Source of the DNA: Xanthobacter aminoxidans
GTDB taxonomy: Bacteria > Pseudomonadota > Alphaproteobacteria > Rhizobiales > Xanthobacteraceae
Assembly (NCBI RefSeq): GCF_023571765.1
Contig: NZ_JAMJXC010000022.1
Location: 1 to 64,000, forward strand
DNA: 64,000 bases
Reading direction: 5' to 3'
Numbering within the stretch: the first letter of the stretch is position 1; every line of letters begins with the position of its first letter. A model generated the notes under the pieces. It was given only the letters and a program-made list of their open reading frames with translations, was not told the DNA's origin and did not search any database. Both the position numbers and the translations under genes were made by a program. This document shows positions 45,637 through 56,768 of this stretch, one piece after another.

Positions 45637-46737
45637 TCACAGCTCGCTGTAGGTGCCGTCCTTCCAGACGTAGACCACGTAGTCGAGCTTGGTGATGTCG
45701 CCCTTCTTGTCGAAGGTGAGCGGGCCGAGCACGGTGTCGAACTTCATACCCGAGTGGATCTTCTCGGCCACCTTCTTGGGGTCGAGGGACTTGGCCGCCT
45801 CGGCCGCCTGCTTGATGACCTGCACGCCGGCGTAGGAGTAGAGCACGTAGCCCTCGGGATCGATGCCCTTGGCCTTGAACTTGTCCACGATGGCCTTGGC
45901 CGCCGGGTTCTTGCGCGGGTCGGGACCGAAGGTGGTGAGGGTGCCGGTGGCGCCGTCGCCGGCGATGGACCAGAACTCCTTGTCGATCATGCCGTCGCCG
46001 CCCATGAGGACGGTCTTCATGCCCTGATCGCGCATCTGGCGCACGATCAGGCCGGCTTCCGGATAGAGGCCGCCGAAATAGACGAGGTCGGCGCCGGTCG
46101 CCTTGATCTTGGAGACGAGCGCCGAATAGTCCTTCTCCTTCGGGTTGATGCCCTCGTAGAGAACTTCCTTCATGCCGCCCTTGTTGAGGGCCTTCTGGGT
46201 CTCGTCGGCGAGGCCCTTGCCGTAGGGCGTCTTGTCGTGGACGACGGCGATCTTCTTGCCCTTGTAGTTCTTCAGGATGTAGGCGCCGGCCACCGCGCCC
46301 TGCTGGTCGTCGCGACCGCAAGTGCGGAAGGTGTTCCACATCTTGCGCTCGGTGAAGGTCGGGTTGGTGGAGGCGGGGCTGATCTGCAGCACGCCGGCCT
46401 CTTCATAGTCCTGCGAGGTCGGGATCGAGACGCCGGAATTGTAGTGGCCGATGACGAACTTGGCGCCGTCGGTGATCAGCTTGTTGGCCGCCGACTTGCC
46501 CTGCTCCGGCTTGCCGCCGTCGTCACCCACCAGGAACTCGATCTTCTGGCCGAGGATGCCGCCGGACGCGTTGATGTCGACGATGGCCTGCTCGGTGCCG
46601 TTCTTCAGCTGGGCGCCCACGGCGGCGAGATCGCCGGTGATGGGGCCGGCGACGGCGATCTTCACCTGCGCCTGGGCCGGCGCCGCCAGGGCGAGGCCGG
46701 CGCCGAGCGCCAGCGACGCCATCAAAAGCTTCTTCAT
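45637..46737 (-). CDS. livJ: Branched-chain amino acid ABC transporter substrate-binding protein (paralog 2)
   Basis: 366 residues from the ATG at 46737. Signal peptide with cleavage near AQA-QV. Binding-protein motifs as in paralog 1: VKIAVAGPITGDLAAVGAQL, VGDDGGKPEQGKSAANKL. Its own terminator follows. The gene uses more lysine and Gly-rich codons than paralog 1, and the two differ chiefly in the ligand-proximal loops, so they may prefer different side chains. It is the closest one to the transporter operon. Confidence 0.92.
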   Translation of the reverse strand: MKKLLMASLALGAGLALAAPAQAQVKIAVAGPITGDLAAVGAQLKNGTEQAIVDINASGGILGQKIEFLVGDDGGKPEQGKSAANKLITDGAKFVIGHYNSGVSIPTSQDYEEAGVLQISPASTNPTFTERKMWNTFRTCGRDDQQGAVAGAYILKNYKGKKIAVVHDKTPYGKGLADETQKALNKGGMKEVLYEGINPKEKDYSALVSKIKATGADLVYFGGLYPEAGLIVRQMRDQGMKTVLMGGDGMIDKEFWSIAGDGATGTLTTFGPDPRKNPAAKAIVDKFKAKGIDPEGYVLYSYAGVQVIKQAAEAAKSLDPKKVAEKIHSGMKFDTVLGPLTFDKKGDITKLDYVVYVWKDGTYSEL

Positions 46738-46861
46738 GCCTTGTCTCCCCTTCTGCACCCTGCCGGCGTCACGACCGGCCGGGGTGAATCCGTTGGCGGC
46801 GCATTGTGCCGCAATCACGGGTCGAGTCGATCCCTCTCATGAGGGTAACCGCGCCCGCCGT

Positions 46862-47320
46862 TCAGTCTCCGTCAGGCCGGCGTGGACGCCACGCCACATG
46901 GCCCTCGCGCTCGTACATCCAGCCGTATTGCACCGTCATCTGCCGCTGCCGCATGGCGCGGAAGCCGAGCGTCGCGATGGAGGCGAGCAGCACGAATTCC
47001 ACCACCAGCGGCTCCAGATCGAACAGCGTCGCCTGGAACAGCGCGAAGTGGCAGAAGCGCACTGCGCAGGCGAGCAAGGCGCAATAGGCGACGAGATGGA
47101 CGTAGGATTCCCAGGAGCGCGCCACCGCCTTGCCGGTGAGCCAGGCCGCCCCGCCGCCGAGGAACAGCGTCACCAGCAGGAAGTCGCCCAGCGAGGCGCC
47201 GATCAACTCGTGGGGCCAGATGAACAGGGCCGCCAGCAGCACCACCAAGGCCACCAGCGGACCGATGAGCATGGGGGAGGTGACGCGGCCGGGATCGCGC
47301 GCGGCGTCGTGTGCGGTCAC
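46862..47320 (-). CDS. Membrane protein of the liv operon (DUF6867-like)
   Basis: 152 residues. About four hydrophobic helices, ending in a charged, Trp-containing tail (YGWMYEREGHVAWRPRR). It lies one base after livF in the same orientation, as do similar proteins in many Rhizobiales liv operons; I recall a family named DUF6867 for these. Function unknown; placement suggests a link to branched-chain amino acid uptake. Confidence 0.72.
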   Translation of the reverse strand: MTAHDAARDPGRVTSPMLIGPLVALVVLLAALFIWPHELIGASLGDFLLVTLFLGGGAAWLTGKAVARSWESYVHLVAYCALLACAVRFCHFALFQATLFDLEPLVVEFVLLASIATLGFRAMRQRQMTVQYGWMYEREGHVAWRPRRPDGD

Positions 47321-47321
47321 G

Positions 47322-48095
47322 TCAGCGCCCCCCTTCCAGATAGGCGGCGCGCACCTCCGGCCGGGCGAGCAGCTCCGCGCCGGTGCCGGACATGGTGACG
47401 AGGCCGTTCACCATCACATAGCCGCGGTGGGCGAGCTTCAGCGCGTGGAAGGCGTTCTGCTCCACCAGGAACACGGTCAGCCCCTCGGTGCGGTTGAGCA
47501 TGCGGATGGCATCGAAGATCTGCCGCACCACCAGGGGCGCGAGGCCGAGGGAGGGCTCGTCGAGCAGCAGCAGGCGCGGCCGGCTCATGAGGGCGCGGGC
47601 GATGGCCAGCATCTGCTGCTCGCCGCCGGAGAGCGTTCCGCCGCGCTGCTCGATGCGCTCCTTGAGGCGCGGGAACAGCGTGAACATGCGCTCCAGATCC
47701 TCGGCGAAATGGGCGTTGCCGTCGATGGCGGCGCCCATCTGCAAATTCTCGTAGACGGTCATGCGCGGAAAGATGCGCCGACCTTCCGGAGACTGGGCGA
47801 TCTTGAGCCGCATGATCTCGTGGGTTGGCAGGCTGGTGATTTCCCGCCCGGCATAGACGATACGGCCGTCGCGGGCGCGGGGGCTGCCGCAGATGGTCAT
47901 CATCAAGGTGGACTTGCCGGCCCCGTTGGCGCCGATGAGGGTGACGATCTCCCCCTCGTTCACCTCGATGTCCACGCCCTTCAGCGCGATGATGTTGCCG
48001 TAATAGGCGGTGACGCCCGATACGCTCAGCAGCGGCGCCTTGCGCGCGGCGGGAGCGGGGGCGGCGGCGGTTTCCGTGGCTGTCTGCGCGCTCAT
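47322..48095 (-). CDS. livF: Branched-chain amino acid ABC transporter ATP-binding protein LivF
   Basis: 257 residues. Walker A is GANGAGKSTL near residue 55, the signature motif is LSGGEQQMLAIARAL near 155 and Walker B is LLLLDEPSLGLAP. Short LivF-type ATPase. It overlaps livG by four bases and works as a heterodimer with LivG. Confidence 0.95.
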   Translation of the reverse strand: MSAQTATETAAAPAPAARKAPLLSVSGVTAYYGNIIALKGVDIEVNEGEIVTLIGANGAGKSTLMMTICGSPRARDGRIVYAGREITSLPTHEIMRLKIAQSPEGRRIFPRMTVYENLQMGAAIDGNAHFAEDLERMFTLFPRLKERIEQRGGTLSGGEQQMLAIARALMSRPRLLLLDEPSLGLAPLVVRQIFDAIRMLNRTEGLTVFLVEQNAFHALKLAHRGYVMVNGLVTMSGTGAELLARPEVRAAYLEGGR

Positions 48096-49027
48096 GCCCC
48101 GGCCTCCACTACGGCGACGGCCTCTTCCTCGTCCTCGACGCCGAGATAGGAGGCGATGACGCGCGGGTCGTTGCGCACCTCGTCGGGCGTGCCGTCGGCG
48201 ATCTTGGAGCCGTATTCCAGCACGACCACGTGGTCCGAGATTTCCATCACCACCGACATGTCATGCTCGATGAGCAGGATGGACGCTTGGTGCTCGCGCC
48301 GGATGGAGAGCAACAGCTCGTTCAGCGCCGCGGATTCGCGCGGGTTGAGGCCAGCGGCGGGTTCGTCGAGGCAGAGCAGCACCGGGTCTGTGCACATGGC
48401 GCGGGCGATCTCGAGGCGCCGCTGGTCGCCATAGGGCAGGTCGCCGGCCGGATCGTCGGCGCGGTCGACGAGGCCGATCTTGTTGAGCCAGTAGAGCGCG
48501 CGGTCCACGGCGCCCTTCTGCTTCCGCTGCCAGGACGGCAGGTTCAGGATGGCGACGGGATTCATGAGGCCGGAGGTGGTCAGCGACATGTGCTGCGCCA
48601 CCAGCAGGTTCTCGAGGATGGTCATGCCCGAGAACAGGCGGATGTTCTGGAAGGTGCGCGCCACCCGTGCCCAGGAGGCGACCTTGTGGTCCGGCAGGCG
48701 CTCCAGCAGATAGAGCGCGCCGGCCTGCGACTTGCCCCACGCGAGGCCCGAGGCGGTGACGCCATCCACTTCCGCGTCCGTCGCCGGGCCGCCATGGAAC
48801 AAGGCGAGGCGGCCGGTGGTGGGCTTGTAGAAGCCGGTGATGCAGTTGAACACCGTGGTCTTGCCCGCGCCGTTGGGGCCAATCACCGCCGTCACCTCGC
48901 CGCGCCCGGCGACGAAGGAGACGTCGTTGACCGCGACGAGGCCGCCGAAACGCATGGAGAGGTGATCGACCCGCAGGATCTGGTTGGTTTCCCAGGTCCG
49001 CGCCGGGGAGAGGGGCTCGCCGACCAT
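48092..49027 (-). CDS. livG: Branched-chain amino acid ABC transporter ATP-binding protein LivG
   Basis: 311 residues from the ATG at 49027; the longer frame running to 50578 is a shadow of livM. Walker A is GPNGAGKTTVFNC, the signature segment reads LPYGDQRRLEIARAM and Walker B LCLDEPAAGLNP. The C-terminal 30 residues are an acidic extension. It overlaps livM by one base (TGATG). Confidence 0.95.
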   Translation of the reverse strand: MVGEPLSPARTWETNQILRVDHLSMRFGGLVAVNDVSFVAGRGEVTAVIGPNGAGKTTVFNCITGFYKPTTGRLALFHGGPATDAEVDGVTASGLAWGKSQAGALYLLERLPDHKVASWARVARTFQNIRLFSGMTILENLLVAQHMSLTTSGLMNPVAILNLPSWQRKQKGAVDRALYWLNKIGLVDRADDPAGDLPYGDQRRLEIARAMCTDPVLLCLDEPAAGLNPRESAALNELLLSIRREHQASILLIEHDMSVVMEISDHVVVLEYGSKIADGTPDEVRNDPRVIASYLGVEDEEEAVAVVEAGA

Positions 49028-50484
49028 CAGCCGTGCCCTTCCTTCACCAGCGACCCCGATACCGCCTTGCGCTGCTTCAGGAAAACGGTGGGCATGCGGC
49101 TGGAGACGAGGCCGCGCGGACGCCACACCATCACCGCCACCATGGCGAAGCCGAAGATGAGCATGCGGTAGAGGGAGGGGTCGAAGTCCGGGCCGAACAG
49201 GAAGTCGGCCTTGAGGAAGGAGAGGTTGCGCAGAAGCTCCATGCCGCCGATGAGCAGGATCGCCGCGCCGGCGACCCCCATCTGCGATCCCATGCCTCCC
49301 AGCACCACGATGGCGAGGATCACGGCCGATTCCATGAAGGTGAAGCTCTCGGGCGAGACGAAGCGGATGCGCACCGCGAAGAAGGCGCCGGCGAAGCCGC
49401 CGAACATGGCGCCGGTGGCGAAGGCGGTAAGCTTGGTCAGTGTGGTGTTGATGCCAAGCGAGCGGCAGGCGATCTCGTCCTCGCGCAGTGCTTCCCACGC
49501 CCGGCCCACCGGCATCTTCCGGAGACGGATGGTGACGATGGCGGTCAGCGCGGCGAGGCCCAGGATGACGAAATAGAGGAAGATCATCCGGTGCATGGAG
49601 TTGAACTCCAGCCCGAAAATGCTCGCGAACCCGGTGTCGGAGGAATCGAACGGCACGCCGAAGAAGGTGATGGGCGGGATTGAGGAGATGCCCGCGCCGC
49701 CGTTGGTCAGCGACACCCAGTTGATGAGCACGAGGCGGATGATCTCGCCGAAGGCCAAAGTGACGATGGCGAGATAGTCGCCCCGCAGCCGCAGCACCGG
49801 GAAGCCGAGAATGACGCCCCACATGGCGGCGAGGATGCCGGAGAGCGGCAGGCAGATCCAGAACGCCCAGGCCGTCCAGAATCCGTCGCCCAGCGTGCCG
49901 GCGAAGAAGTCGTTGATGGGCACGCTGGTGGAGAGCAAGGCGAAGGTGTAGGCACCCACCGCATAGAAGGCGACGTAGCCAAGATCGAGCAGGCCTGCGA
50001 GGCCCACCACGATGTTGAGGCCCCAGCCGAGCATCACGTAGGTGAGCACATAGATGCCGAGGTCCACCCAGTAGCGACTCGGGCTCAGCCCGCCGGCCAT
50101 GAGGATGGACAGGAACGGGTAGAGGATGGCGAAGCTGAAGAACACCGGCTTCACCGCCGGCGCCGCCAGAGCGCCGATCCGGGCCATGGCGCCGGGCGTG
50201 GTGGAGACGCGGCGGGGCGGGCGGTTCGGGTTCCACACCGTGACCATGAGCAGGAAACGGCCCACCATCACGATGCCGGCGAAGATGGCAACGAGGCCGA
50301 ACCGGTAGGTGAGGACCAGCGAGCCGGTGCCCGATTCGCTGGCGCGAAAGCCCACCAGCGGCGTCAGCAGGAGCGCGGTCAGCAGGCCGCTGACGATGGC
50401 GTCCTTGAGGGCGCCGGTCACAGCGGAGGGGCGCGCGTCTGCAGGCGGCGCGGTGGTTTCGGCGGCCGGATCGGACGCCATCAT
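49027..50484 (-). CDS. livM: Branched-chain amino acid ABC transporter permease LivM
   Basis: 485 residues, longer than usual because of an N-terminal region of about 120 residues with extra hydrophobic segments. The core has GLNIVVGLAGLLDLGYVAFY near residue 155, EIIRLVLINW and the cytoplasmic loop for the ATPase (GRAWEALREDEIACRSLGIN). It forms the channel with LivH. Confidence 0.94.
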   Translation of the reverse strand: MMASDPAAETTAPPADARPSAVTGALKDAIVSGLLTALLLTPLVGFRASESGTGSLVLTYRFGLVAIFAGIVMVGRFLLMVTVWNPNRPPRRVSTTPGAMARIGALAAPAVKPVFFSFAILYPFLSILMAGGLSPSRYWVDLGIYVLTYVMLGWGLNIVVGLAGLLDLGYVAFYAVGAYTFALLSTSVPINDFFAGTLGDGFWTAWAFWICLPLSGILAAMWGVILGFPVLRLRGDYLAIVTLAFGEIIRLVLINWVSLTNGGAGISSIPPITFFGVPFDSSDTGFASIFGLEFNSMHRMIFLYFVILGLAALTAIVTIRLRKMPVGRAWEALREDEIACRSLGINTTLTKLTAFATGAMFGGFAGAFFAVRIRFVSPESFTFMESAVILAIVVLGGMGSQMGVAGAAILLIGGMELLRNLSFLKADFLFGPDFDPSLYRMLIFGFAMVAVMVWRPRGLVSSRMPTVFLKQRKAVSGSLVKEGHG

Positions 50485-51398
50485 ACCTTCTCCACTTCCG
50501 GCCGGCCGAGCAGGCCCTGCGGCAGGAAGATGAGCGTGACCACAAGGATGGAAAACGCCGCCACATCCTTGTATTCAATGGAGAAATAGGCGGACCAGAA
50601 GGTCTCGATGAGGCCGATGAGGATGCCCCCCAGCACCGCGCCCGGCAGCGAGCCGATGCCGCCCAGAACCGCAGCGGTGAAGGCCTTCACGCCCGGAACG
50701 AAGCCGTCCGCGAAGTTCACGACGCCGTAGTACATGAGGTACATCACGCCCGCGACGGCAGCGAGGGCGGCGCCGATGACGAAGGTGAGGGCGATGGTCT
50801 GGTCCACGTTCACGCCCAGGAGCGCCGCCATCTTGCGGTCCTGCTCGCAGGCCCGCTGGGCGCGGCCGAGGGAGGTCTTCTGGACGAGATACCAGAAGCC
50901 CGCCAGCAGCACCGCCGTCACCACCATGATGATGATCTGCTTGTAGGCGAGCGTGACCTGATAGCCGTCGTTCTCCATGACGACGATCACGTCCGTCACC
51001 ATGGGCGGCAGCGGCTTGTTGCGCGGGCCCTGCGCCACCTGCACGAAGTTGGAGAGCAGGATGGACATGCCGATGGCCGAGATCATCGGCGCCAGCCGGA
51101 ACGAGCCGCGCAGCGGCCGGTAGGCCACCCGCTCGATGGTCCAGCTCACGAGGCCGGTGAACAGCATCGCCACCACGAGGGTGATGGCGAGAATGACGAA
51201 GATGGAACTCAGCCCGACGAGGGTGGTCAGCACCAGAACACAGATGAGCGCGATGAAGGCGCTGACCATGAACACGTCGCCGTGGGCGAAGTTCACCATT
51301 CCGATGATGCCGAAGACCATCGTGTAGCCGATGGCGATCAGTCCGTAGATCGACCCCAGGGTCAATCCGTTGATGAGCTGCTGGAGGAAGACATCCAT
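50481..51398 (-). CDS. livH: Branched-chain amino acid ABC transporter permease LivH
   Basis: 305 residues from the ATG at 51398; the longer frame adds only a hydrophilic stretch unlike the family. Eight or so helices, with LQQLINGLTLGSIYGLIAIG at the start, GMVNFAHGDVFMVSAF and the EAA-type loop LGRAQRACEQDRKMAALLGV. It opens the operon livH-livM-livG-livF and overlaps livM by four bases. Confidence 0.95.
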   Translation of the reverse strand: MDVFLQQLINGLTLGSIYGLIAIGYTMVFGIIGMVNFAHGDVFMVSAFIALICVLVLTTLVGLSSIFVILAITLVVAMLFTGLVSWTIERVAYRPLRGSFRLAPMISAIGMSILLSNFVQVAQGPRNKPLPPMVTDVIVVMENDGYQVTLAYKQIIIMVVTAVLLAGFWYLVQKTSLGRAQRACEQDRKMAALLGVNVDQTIALTFVIGAALAAVAGVMYLMYYGVVNFADGFVPGVKAFTAAVLGGIGSLPGAVLGGILIGLIETFWSAYFSIEYKDVAAFSILVVTLIFLPQGLLGRPEVEKV

Positions 51399-51762
51399 CC
51401 GCCGCTTGAACCCCTCTGTTCGGGCGCCTCTTATCTCATCGTGCCCGATGATTGTGCGCTGCCGTATTTGAGAGTCATAACCCGGCCCCTCGGCCGACAC
51501 AATTGCGTCGCGAAGCCCGTCAACGGGAGCTTTCTGCCAAGCTTCGTCTGCCTTTATTTCGCTCTTGCAGGGGCGGGCGCAGGCAGATACCTTTCTGGTA
51601 TATTGTCGACACCAAGATCGGCGCAGCCGTAGCCGGGCATCTCGGATGCTTAGGTGGCGGAAGAAGCGGAGCCGTTCCGCGCCTCAGGCGCAGCGGGCTT
51701 CGATGGGGACGGGAAGCGGCCGCGGGGAGGGGACATCATCCCCACGCCTCGTCACACGGCTC
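51399..51762. other. Divergent intergenic region between livH and the SBF transporter
   Basis: 364 bases holding the promoters of both flanking operons. I see one short inverted repeat, ATACC-TTTCT-GGTAT (51587-51601), overlapping TATATT, which may be a -10 of the rightward gene. No gene or RNA structure is supported. Confidence 0.4.
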
Positions 51763-52827
51763 ATGTTGTCACGACTGAAGCTCGATCCCTTTCTCGTCGC
51801 CCTCGCCACCACCGTCATCCTTGCCCTCGCCTGGCCAAAACCCGGCGTCACCGGCGGCATCCTCCACGCCGACAAGGCGGCGACGTGGGGCGTGGCGGTC
51901 ATCTTCCTGCTCTACGGCGTCTCGCTGTCTCCGCGGCGACTGATCGAGAGCGCCGCGCGCTGGGACCTGCACCTCGTGGTGCAGGCCACCACCTTCCTCG
52001 TCTTCCCGGCCGTGGTGGCGGGCGCGCTGGCGCTGGCCGGCGGGCTGTTCCCCGAGCCGCTCGCCATCGGCTTCTTCTTCCTCGCGGCGTTGCCCTCCAC
52101 AGTGTCATCCTCGGTGGCGATGACCTCGCTGGCGCGGGGCAACGTGCCCGTCGCGATCTTCAACGCCTCCATCTCCAGCCTCATCGGCGTGTTCGCCACT
52201 CCGGCCCTGATGGCGTGGTATCTCCACGCGGTGGGCGGCGGGATGGATCTCGGCGCGGTCATCCTGAAGCTGGTGACGCTGGTTCTCCTGCCACTGGCCA
52301 TCGGGCAGGCGCTGCGCCCGCTCCTGCTCAAGACGGTGGAGCGCCACCGGGCTTTCGTGAAGGCGGCGGACCGGGTGGTGATCCTCGCCATCGTCTACAA
52401 TTCCTTCTGCGACAGCGTGGTCTCCGGCGTGTGGAACGGCCTGAGCCCGCTGCTGCTGGCTGAAGTGATCGTCGCCGTCGTCGGCCTGTTCGCGGTGGTC
52501 TATGCCCTGACACGTGGCGTCTGCCGGCTGATGGGGTTTTCCGCGCCGGACACGGTGGCGGTGGCCTTCTGCGCCTCCAAGAAGTCGCTGGCGACGGGCC
52601 TGCCCATGGCGCACGTGATGTTCGGCGCGGCGCCGGCCCTGTCGCTCATCATCACGCCCATCATGCTCTACCACTTCCTCCAGCTGGTCATTGTCGGCGT
52701 CATCGCCAACCGCTTCGCCTCCCGGACCGATGCGCTGGCGATGATGGAGGCAGAGGAGAGCGAGCCCTCGCTGATCGCCGAGGACGACGCCTTGCCCCTG
52801 CCGGAGCCCGCGCGCACGAGAGCGTGA
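51763..52827 (+). CDS. Bile acid:sodium symporter-family (SBF-like) transporter
   Basis: 354 residues from ATG 51763. About ten hydrophobic helices with FLAALPSTVSSSVAMTSLARG and VAFCASKKSLATGLPMAHVMF, the two discontinuous-helix motifs of the SBF_like/ASBT fold. It transports an unknown organic anion, probably with sodium. The C-terminal tail is acidic. Confidence 0.88.
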   Translation: MLSRLKLDPFLVALATTVILALAWPKPGVTGGILHADKAATWGVAVIFLLYGVSLSPRRLIESAARWDLHLVVQATTFLVFPAVVAGALALAGGLFPEPLAIGFFFLAALPSTVSSSVAMTSLARGNVPVAIFNASISSLIGVFATPALMAWYLHAVGGGMDLGAVILKLVTLVLLPLAIGQALRPLLLKTVERHRAFVKAADRVVILAIVYNSFCDSVVSGVWNGLSPLLLAEVIVAVVGLFAVVYALTRGVCRLMGFSAPDTVAVAFCASKKSLATGLPMAHVMFGAAPALSLIITPIMLYHFLQLVIVGVIANRFASRTDALAMMEAEESEPSLIAEDDALPLPEPARTRA

Positions 52828-52972
52828 CGGGTTCCCCATCGGAGCACCCCCGTCTTGACCGCGTCACCGGCGCGGTCCCACATTGGAGGAATGAAAAACG
52901 GCCGGCCGCCGTGAACGCCGGACGCGGGGACGAACCCCGCGCCGGAGAGGCGCCGGCTCAGGGAGGTGAGGC

Positions 52973-53491
52973 ATGTCCGAGGCGACGACCATCGTTCGCG
53001 TCCCCGTCCGTCTGACCGTGAACGGCAAGTCCGTCTCAGCCGAGATCGATCCGCGCACTCTCCTGGTGCAGTTCCTGCGCGAGACGCTGGACCTGACGGG
53101 AACGCACGTGGGCTGCGACACCAGCCAGTGCGGGGCCTGCGTCGTCCATCTCGACGGGGTGGCGGTGAAGTCCTGCACCACGCTCGCCGTGCAGGCGGAC
53201 GGCGCGTCCGTCACCACCATCGAGGGGCTGGCGACCGGCGGAAAGCTGCACCCCATGCAGGAAGCCTTCCGCGAAAACCATGGCCTGCAGTGCGGCTTCT
53301 GCACGCCGGGCATGATCATGAGCGCGGTGGATCTCGTGGCCCGCTTCGGCCCGAACCTCGACGAGGCGACCATCCGCGAGAACCTGGACGGCAACATCTG
53401 CCGCTGCACGGGCTATCACAACATCGTCAAGTCGGTGGCCGCGGGTGCCGCCGCCATGGGCTCCGCCGAGGCGCCGCGCGCCGCCGAATAG
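52973..53491 (+). CDS. coxS: 2Fe-2S subunit of form II CO dehydrogenase-like molybdo-hydroxylase
   Basis: 172 residues. Plant-type 2Fe-2S site is [16 protein letters not shown] (about 48) with a fourth Cys in KSCTTLA. The C-terminal helical cluster site is QCGFCTPGM and [10 protein letters not shown]. It passes electrons from the molybdenum subunit to FAD. First gene of a coxSLM operon; form II order. Confidence 0.94.
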   Translation: MSEATTIVRVPVRLTVNGKSVSAEIDPRTLLVQFLRETLDLTGTHVGCDTSQCGACVVHLDGVAVKSCTTLAVQADGASVTTIEGLATGGKLHPMQEAFRENHGLQCGFCTPGMIMSAVDLVARFGPNLDEATIRENLDGNICRCTGYHNIVKSVAAGAAAMGSAEAPRAAE

Positions 53492-53567
53492 GCGGCTGCC
53501 GCACCCCGTCCGCCACGCATTTCGCAGACATTGCGCGCCCGCAAAGGGCGGCGCCGGGAGGATCCCG

Positions 53568-55946
<2,379 letters not shown>

Positions 55947-55955
55947 GAGGACGCC

Positions 55956-56756
55956 ATGTACGCCTTCGACTATCAGCGTCCCGACGCCATCGCCGCCGCC
56001 GCCGCAATCCTCTCCGCCGATCCGGAGGCCAAGGCGCTGGCCGGCGGGCAGACCCTGCTGCCGACCCTGAAGCAGCGCCTCGCCCAGCCGACCGCGCTGG
56101 TGGACCTCTCCCGCATCCCGGAGCTGTCCGGCATCTGCGCAACCACGGAAGGCGTCTCCATCGGCGCCATGACCCGCCATGCGGATGTCGCCGCTTCCGA
56201 ACTGGTGCGGGCCGCCATTCCGGCGCTGGCTGACCTTGCCGGCATGATCGGCGACGTGGCGGTGCGCAACCGGGGCACCATCGGCGGTTCCCTCGCCAAT
56301 GACGACCCGACCGCCGACTATCCCGCCGCCGTGCTCGCGCTCAACGCCACCGTGGTGACGGACCGCCGCTCCATCGGCGCGTCCGATTTCTTCCGCGGCC
56401 TGTTCGAGACGGCGCTGAAGGAGGGGGAGATCATCACCCGCGTGGACTTCCCCAAGGTGGAGAAGGCCGGCTACGCCAAGTTCCGCAACCCGGCCTCGCG
56501 CTATGCCATGGCTGGCGTGTTCGTGGCGAAGACAGCGGCCGAGGTCCGGGTGGCGGTGACAGGGGCCGGGCAGTCCGGCGTGTTCCTGTGGACCGAGGCG
56601 GGAGACATTCTCTCCTCCGATTTCTCGGTTCAGGCAGTGTCGGGCCTCGCGCTCGATCCGTCCAACCTCATGAGCGACCTGCACGGCAGCGCCGAATACC
56701 GGGCGCAGCTGGCGAAGGTGATGCTGAAGCGGGCGCTGGCCTCCATCACGGGGTGA
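55956..56756 (+). CDS. coxM: FAD-binding subunit of form II CO dehydrogenase-like hydroxylase
   Basis: 266 residues. FAD-binding motifs AGGQTLLPTLKQRL (about 30) and TIGGSLANDDPTADY (about 108). C-terminal CO_deh_flav_C domain follows. Completes the S-L-M complex. No coxDEFG maturation genes follow, so maturation factors must be encoded elsewhere. Confidence 0.93.
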   Translation: MYAFDYQRPDAIAAAAAILSADPEAKALAGGQTLLPTLKQRLAQPTALVDLSRIPELSGICATTEGVSIGAMTRHADVAASELVRAAIPALADLAGMIGDVAVRNRGTIGGSLANDDPTADYPAAVLALNATVVTDRRSIGASDFFRGLFETALKEGEIITRVDFPKVEKAGYAKFRNPASRYAMAGVFVAKTAAEVRVAVTGAGQSGVFLWTEAGDILSSDFSVQAVSGLALDPSNLMSDLHGSAEYRAQLAKVMLKRALASITG

Positions 56757-56768
56757 GCGTGGCCGGCC

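Noticed and set aside
48092-50578. Single 828-residue minus ORF covering livM and livG
   Set aside because: Only its C-terminal third is LivG; the rest is an out-of-frame shadow of livM. livG has its own ATG at 49027.
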